DNA of 64,000 nt from the NCBI GenBank assembly GCA_026770575.1, contig MU657186.1, positions 204,030-268,029 on the forward strand. The letters run 5' to 3'. The DNA is from Pelagophyceae sp. CCMP2097. Lineage: Eukaryota; Sar; Pelagophyceae. How positions within the stretch are numbered: position 1 is the stretch's first letter; each line of letters opens with the position of its first letter. A model generated the notes under the pieces. That model was given only the letters and a program-made list of their open reading frames with translations. It did not search any database and was not told the DNA's origin. The translations under genes were made by a program, and so were the position numbers. Below are positions 60,111 to 64,000 of this stretch, one piece after another.

Positions 60111-61961
60111 TCATGTGGCCGCCTGCGCCTCGGGCGACGCCGCCTGGGTCTCGGGTGGCGCCGCCTGTGTCTCTTTGAGAAACAAGAGGTGCTCGATGCG
60201 CGCGGCCACGAGCTGCGCCGCGTCGCCGTCGCCGCGCGCAGCCACGAGCTCGGCGGCGCCTGCGGACCGCGGGTGGGATCCGGGGCCACGCGGCGTGGGC
60301 CGTGCATCACCGCAGTGCATATTCGCGATTCATCGTCGCAAGGCATATTCGCAATCCATCCCCGCAGGGCATCGTCAGAAGCTCACGGAGCAAGTCGCCG
60401 TGGCCGGCGTCGAAGCGGCGCAGCGACTGGCGCGCGTCGGCGCGCCGCAGCAGCGCGCGCCTGGCGGCATCCGTCAGATGAAGCGGGAGACCGGGGCCGG
60501 CCGCACGTGTTCGCCGGCTCGAGTTCGAGCGCCGCAGAGCAGTGCGCCTCGATCAGTTTCGCCCTAGAGTCGCGTCGCGGGCCCGAGGAAGACAGTCAAC
60601 GACGCACGGCTTCGACGATAGCTTGAGGCACGCGGCGATGTTGAGGTGGCACGAAACGCGCGCGGCGTCGAGCTCGGGACCTCGCGGCAGTAGCGTCAGC
60701 GCGCACTCGTACCGCCCCGCCGCCGCGCCGAAAAAACGCTCCTACGCCGATGCGTGGGACCGCCACCCCGGGCGCCGCGACGACGTAAGTCGTCCAAGCA
60801 CGTCCGTCTCAAAGGTGAAACACATGTGTGACGCCGGGGCGGACGGCCATCCAGGCGTCGCCGTCGGCGCAGGCGGCGGCGGCACGCGCGAGGCGGTCTT
60901 CGAGCGTCGCCGGGTTGACTTCGACGGCGGTATGCTCTGTAGCGTCGTCTCGTCGCGCCGAGGCGGCGGCGTCGTCGACGGAAGTCCGGTGCGTTTCGTA
61001 GGCGAGTTTCGCCTCGTCGCCGCCGAGCTCCGCGGCCTTTTCCAAGTGCAGCTCGACCTATGGCGGCCGTGGGAGGATGCTCCGTCTCCAGCCGAGAGGC
61101 CGGACTCCAAACAATGCCCCGACACGTACAAGCATGCGTCCCGCGAGGCCGCCGGTTGTGTCGGCCATGACCGAAAACGCGTGGGCGCGGAGCTCCCACG
61201 CGTCGAGTACGCTCGGATCGTCGATTAGGAGCAGCGCCAGCGTCTCTGTCGCCGCGCCGCGCTCGCCGCGCGAAAACTGCGCCGCGCCTAAGGCAAAAGT
61301 GTCGAGAGCACGCCCGCCTTGTGGGCCCTCCGCGGGCCGCACCGACGCCGAGGAGCGCGTCGCGCCGCAGTTCGTTGGCGAGCTTGCGGAGCCTCGCCGC
61401 CTCTGCCTTGTCCTCGGGAACCGGGGTGCGCCCGGGCAGCATGGTCACCGAAGCGGGCAGGAACTTGAACGCCGGCTCGGTGCACGCCGCGCAGCCTGCA
61501 ACCATCGTGGCAATACGCTCGTCCGGCCCCATGCTGACCGCCTCGAGCCTCCACAATCACACGAATCCGTTGTCATTCGACGCACCTTTGTCGTCGCATC
61601 CCTCGTCGCCGCTCTCGGCCTGAGCCGACGGCGCTTCGTCTGGGCCCACCGATTCGAGGAGCTGCTCCGCCGCCGCGAGGCAGACGCGCCACAAGTCCTC
61701 GGCGCCTGGAACGCGGTCGGGTCATCGAAAAGGTGGGACGCGCTCGTGTCACGGCGGCAGCGATGACGCACCGCCCTCGACGCCCCGCGCCTTGGTTCGC
61801 GCGTTTGCGGCGCAGTCGAGGAGCATGCTGCGCTTGACGGCGTCAAGGGCGCGGCGCGCGTCCTCCGGAGGCGCCTCCACGCCGCGCTGCTTGGCGCGGA
61901 GCGCGGCGACGCGCTGCTGCGACGCCTTGCGCGCCGCCGCGCTCCGCTCCAGCGCCGCCAT
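60111..61961 (-). CDS. TPR protein (immunophilin/co-chaperone-like TPR), about seven exons
   Basis: Reading by splicing from the Met at 61961 gives MAALERSAAARKASQQRVAA, then LLDCAANARTKARGVEG-GAEDLWRVCLAA, GPDERIATMVAGCAACTEPA, QFSRGERGAATETLALLLID, LHLEKAAELGGDEAKLAYET, ERFFGAAAGRYECALTLLPR, VSCHLNIAACLKLSSKPAKL, IEAHCSAALELEPANT-RALL and RRFDAGHGDLLRAAELVAAR. The HLNIAACLKL..K...A...C..AL.LEPAN..AL.RRA pattern is a typical clamp-type TPR. Most junctions (GTGCG donors) are in phase. The one joining the CDDK exon to the LEAVSMG exon (about 61550-61592) is not, so a start at 61532 is an alternative. Such TPRs bind HSP90/HSP70 tails. The tail repeats TQAA(P/S)PE. Confidence 0.65.
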
Positions 61962-62055
61962 ACCGCGGGCGCCGCGCGCGCGCGGTCGACGCGGGATCGT
62001 CGCTCGCTGAAAATAGCTTGCGCGCGGGTTTCCTAAGCCTGATCCAAGCGCTTTT

Positions 62056-63282
62056 ATGGAAGCTTCGTCACCGGCGGCGGCGGTGGCGGCGCCGGCGGCG
62101 ATCGCGTGCGGCGGCGAGCACACGCTCGCGCTTCGCCCCGACGGCGCCGCGTTCTCGTCGGGCGCGTGCGGCCTCGGGTGGAATCGGCTGCAGGCCGTCT
62201 TCCCGGGTCTGCTGAGCTGGCGCCGCGCGCCTATCCCCGAACCCGTGGCGGCCGTCGTCGGCGGGTCTTACCACTCCCTCGCATTAACAAAAACGGGCAA
62301 GCTCTTCGCCTGGGGCTGCGGCACGTTTACCGACGGCCGCCTCGACGGCGCCATCCCGGCGCTCGGTCAGCGCTCCCGCGCCACGGAGACGCTCGACCCG
62401 GCGTTGGTCGACGTCGGCGGCGCTTGCGTCGTAGAGGCCGCCGCGGGCGCGTACCACTCCGTGGCGCGCACGGCCGACGGCCGCGTCTTCACGTTTGGCG
62501 CGGCGCAGCTCGGGCAGCTCGGGCGGCCAGTTGGAGCGCAGGTCGACGGCGCGGGCCTGCCCGTCTCGGCGGATCCCGGCGAGGCCGCTTTGACTGCGGG
62601 CGACTTGGCCGTCAAGGTTGGGGCCGCGTTTTACAACACGTTTGCCATCTGCAAATCCGGCGTCGTGCTCTGCGCCGTTGGCCGCGGCGTCCAACCCTAC
62701 CCCGGCGACGTATACGCCCAACAACACTCGACGCGTGTCCGGAGCATTGAATCGTAGGGCGAGAACCAGTACGGCCAGTGCGGTGCCGGCATGGCGAACC
62801 TCGCACTGCTGACGCGCGTCAACGAGCTAAAGGGCCACGACGTCACCGCGGTCACCGGAGGCTACTGCCACACGCTCGCTCTCACGCGCGCCGGCTTCGT
62901 CGTCACGCTCGGCTGCGGCGACGACGGCCAGCGCGGCGCTTCGACGGACGCTACTTCGAACGTCGTCCGCTTGCCGAACCGCAAAGCCGTTTCCATCGCG
63001 GCGGGCGCCAACCACTCTTTGGCTTTGGCCGACGACGGGAGCGTCTGGGGTTTTGGGAGCAACGAGTACGGCCAACTTGGGGGCGGCGACGACGAGCCAG
63101 TCTTTTCGCCGCGGCGAGTCCCGTTGGCGCAAAAGTGCGTCGCCGTCTCTGCCGGTTACGCGCACTCCGTCCTCTCGCTTGCAGACGGTAGCGCAGTCGC
63201 TTTGGGCCGCGGCGAGAACGGACAGCTCGCAAACGGCACCGACAAAGACCGCGTCCAAGCGACGCCCTGCGATAAGCTATAA
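62056..63282 (+). CDS. RCC1-repeat (beta-propeller) protein (two exons)
   Basis: Exons are 62056-62688 and 62758-63282, with a 69-nt intron (GTCCAA...TCGTAG) in phase 0. The product is 385 residues. RCC1-type blades are visible: IACGGEHTLALRPDGAAFSS, VVGGSYHSLALTKTGKLFAW, AAAGAYHSVARTADGRVFTF, then after the junction GENQYGQCGAGM, VTGGYCHTLALTRAGFVVTL, IAAGANHSLALADDGSVWGF and SNEYGQLGGGDD, and a last GRGENGQLANGT. RCC1-like propellers act as GEFs or scaffolds; no Ran-specific feature is claimed. It is divergent from the TPR gene with only 94 bp between starts. Confidence 0.9.
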
Positions 63283-63473
63283 GGTCATCGATTCACCGTG
63301 CAAATCAGATGCGCCCGCGTTGCGAGTCCCGTGCACGTCCCAGTGATTCGCAGCTGGCTGGGGTCCGCAGTTTCATGTGTCCGTGCCAATTGTTCCGATT
63401 CGTGACTCGATCACGCGGATCTCAGGCTCAGATCTCGGCTTCTTCGGCGATCTCGACGAGTCATCGTGTCGTA

Positions 63474-64000
63474 ATGGGGCTTCTTCGGGGAGCGGTGGTC
63501 GCATTAGCGGTGTCTGCGGCGTCTGCCTTGACGACGCCGTACCAGCGCCTGAAAGGCGTCTCGTTGAACCGCGCCACGACTGGTTCGCCCGTCGAGCTGA
63601 CGTCTCTCTGGCGCCCAGACTTTGTCGGTCTCGGCGGCGAGCGCGTCGTCGTCGAATTCCTCCGGCATTATGGCTGAGTCTTCTGCTGGGAGCGCGCCGT
63701 GCAATTGAAGCGCGACGTGCTCCCGGCACTCCAGAAGAAAGGCGCCAAGCTTTTCATCGTCGGCATCGGGTCCGTCGAATCCGCCCAGACGTTTTCCGAG
63801 CGCACGGGTTTCCCCGCGGAAATGATGCTCGTCGACTCGTCCGACGAGTGCGAGGCCTACGGCGCCGCCGGCACGCGCAATTCGGAGTTCGAAAACGGCA
63901 AGCAAAAGTTTGAAGGCATTGGCTCTATGTGGAGCAAGGCCACCAACACCGCTCTAGACGCGCGCGGCAAGGAAGACCTCAACGCCATCTTGAAGCTCTA
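63474..64000 (+). CDS. Selenoprotein U / Prx-like2 family thioredoxin-fold selenoprotein, 5' part (runs off the right edge)
   Basis: The start at 63474 gives a signal-peptide-like MGLLRGAVVALAVSAASALT, so it may enter the secretory system or plastid. It continues VVVEFLRHYG, then an in-frame UGA (63675-63677), then VFCWERAVQLKRDVLPALQK without another stop to the window end (over 100 codons). The motif around the UGA, RHYG-U-VFC, is a UxxC redox site. The flanking KLFIVGIGSVESAQTFSERT and DSSDECEAYGAAG match Prx-like2/FAM213/SelU (AhpC/TSA fold), where this position is Sec or Cys. No splice site near the UGA removes it. The SECIS should lie beyond the window. Expected role: thiol/peroxide redox. 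Confidence 0.85.
63675..63677 (+). other. In-frame UGA, predicted selenocysteine codon (Sec68)
   Basis: The codons read CAT TAT GGC TGA GTC TTC TGC TGG. Reading frame, composition and homology pattern continue unchanged on both sides. A GT donor is not present just before the UGA, so intron removal is unlikely. Confidence 0.82.

Overview
This window is nuclear DNA from a GC-rich, gene-dense, intron-containing alga. The signs are a cytosolic ribosomal protein gene cut by three tiny introns, many protein-coding genes with 43-94 nt introns that mostly begin GTGCG, N-terminal signal or mitochondrial targeting sequences, PKA-like and CAMK-like kinases, a NOC2 ribosome-biogenesis factor and a UGA-containing selenoprotein gene. 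The style fits a stramenopile, most likely a pelagophyte such as Aureococcus anophagefferens. That placement is inference; no search was run.

Layout. 1-1.4 kb: AT-rich repeat DNA, including a repeat that returns beside the assembly gap. 1.4-12.4 kb: a MYND/Sel1 protein, an F-box-like protein, a two-exon diacylglycerol/sphingosine-kinase-like lipid kinase, a large protein of unknown function, a PKA-like AGC kinase and a GT-B glycosyltransferase. 12.9-14.4 kb: repeats and a 545-base run of N. 14.4-22.0 kb: a CAMK-like kinase, an exostosin-like type II membrane protein, a small PDZ-like protein, an unknown protein and a DNAJC2/zuotin-like J protein. 22.5-29 kb: ribosomal protein S21 divergent from an atypical HSP70, an OvoA-type methyltransferase divergent from a flavodoxin-fold reductase, and an UNC93-like transporter. 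29-35 kb: a conserved two-helix membrane protein, an FHA protein and a DUF501 protein. 35-40 kb: a 1,616-residue tandem voltage-gated-type K+ channel with two complete pore units. 40-50 kb: a fused KDG kinase-KDPG aldolase, an SGTA-dimer-like protein, NOC2 and a mitochondrial-type DEAD-box (DEGD) helicase. 50-64 kb: two PDZ-like proteins, a Cys-rich protein, a secreted protein, a doublecortin/armadillo-like protein, a TPR protein, an RCC1-repeat protein and the 5' part of a selenoprotein U/Prx-like2 gene running off the right edge.

There are no operons. Genes are close together and often divergent over 60-650 bp, for example RPS21/HSP70, methyltransferase/flavodoxin, DUF501/channel and TPR/RCC1. 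Several genes were only recoverable by splicing by eye, because their reading frames look broken otherwise: RPS21 (4 exons), the KDG kinase-aldolase fusion (6 exons), FHA (5 exons) and TPR (about 7 exons). The two strongest leads are the in-frame UGA at 63675 in a UxxC redox motif and the six-exon Entner-Doudoroff fusion enzyme whose kinase half has lost its catalytic aspartate.
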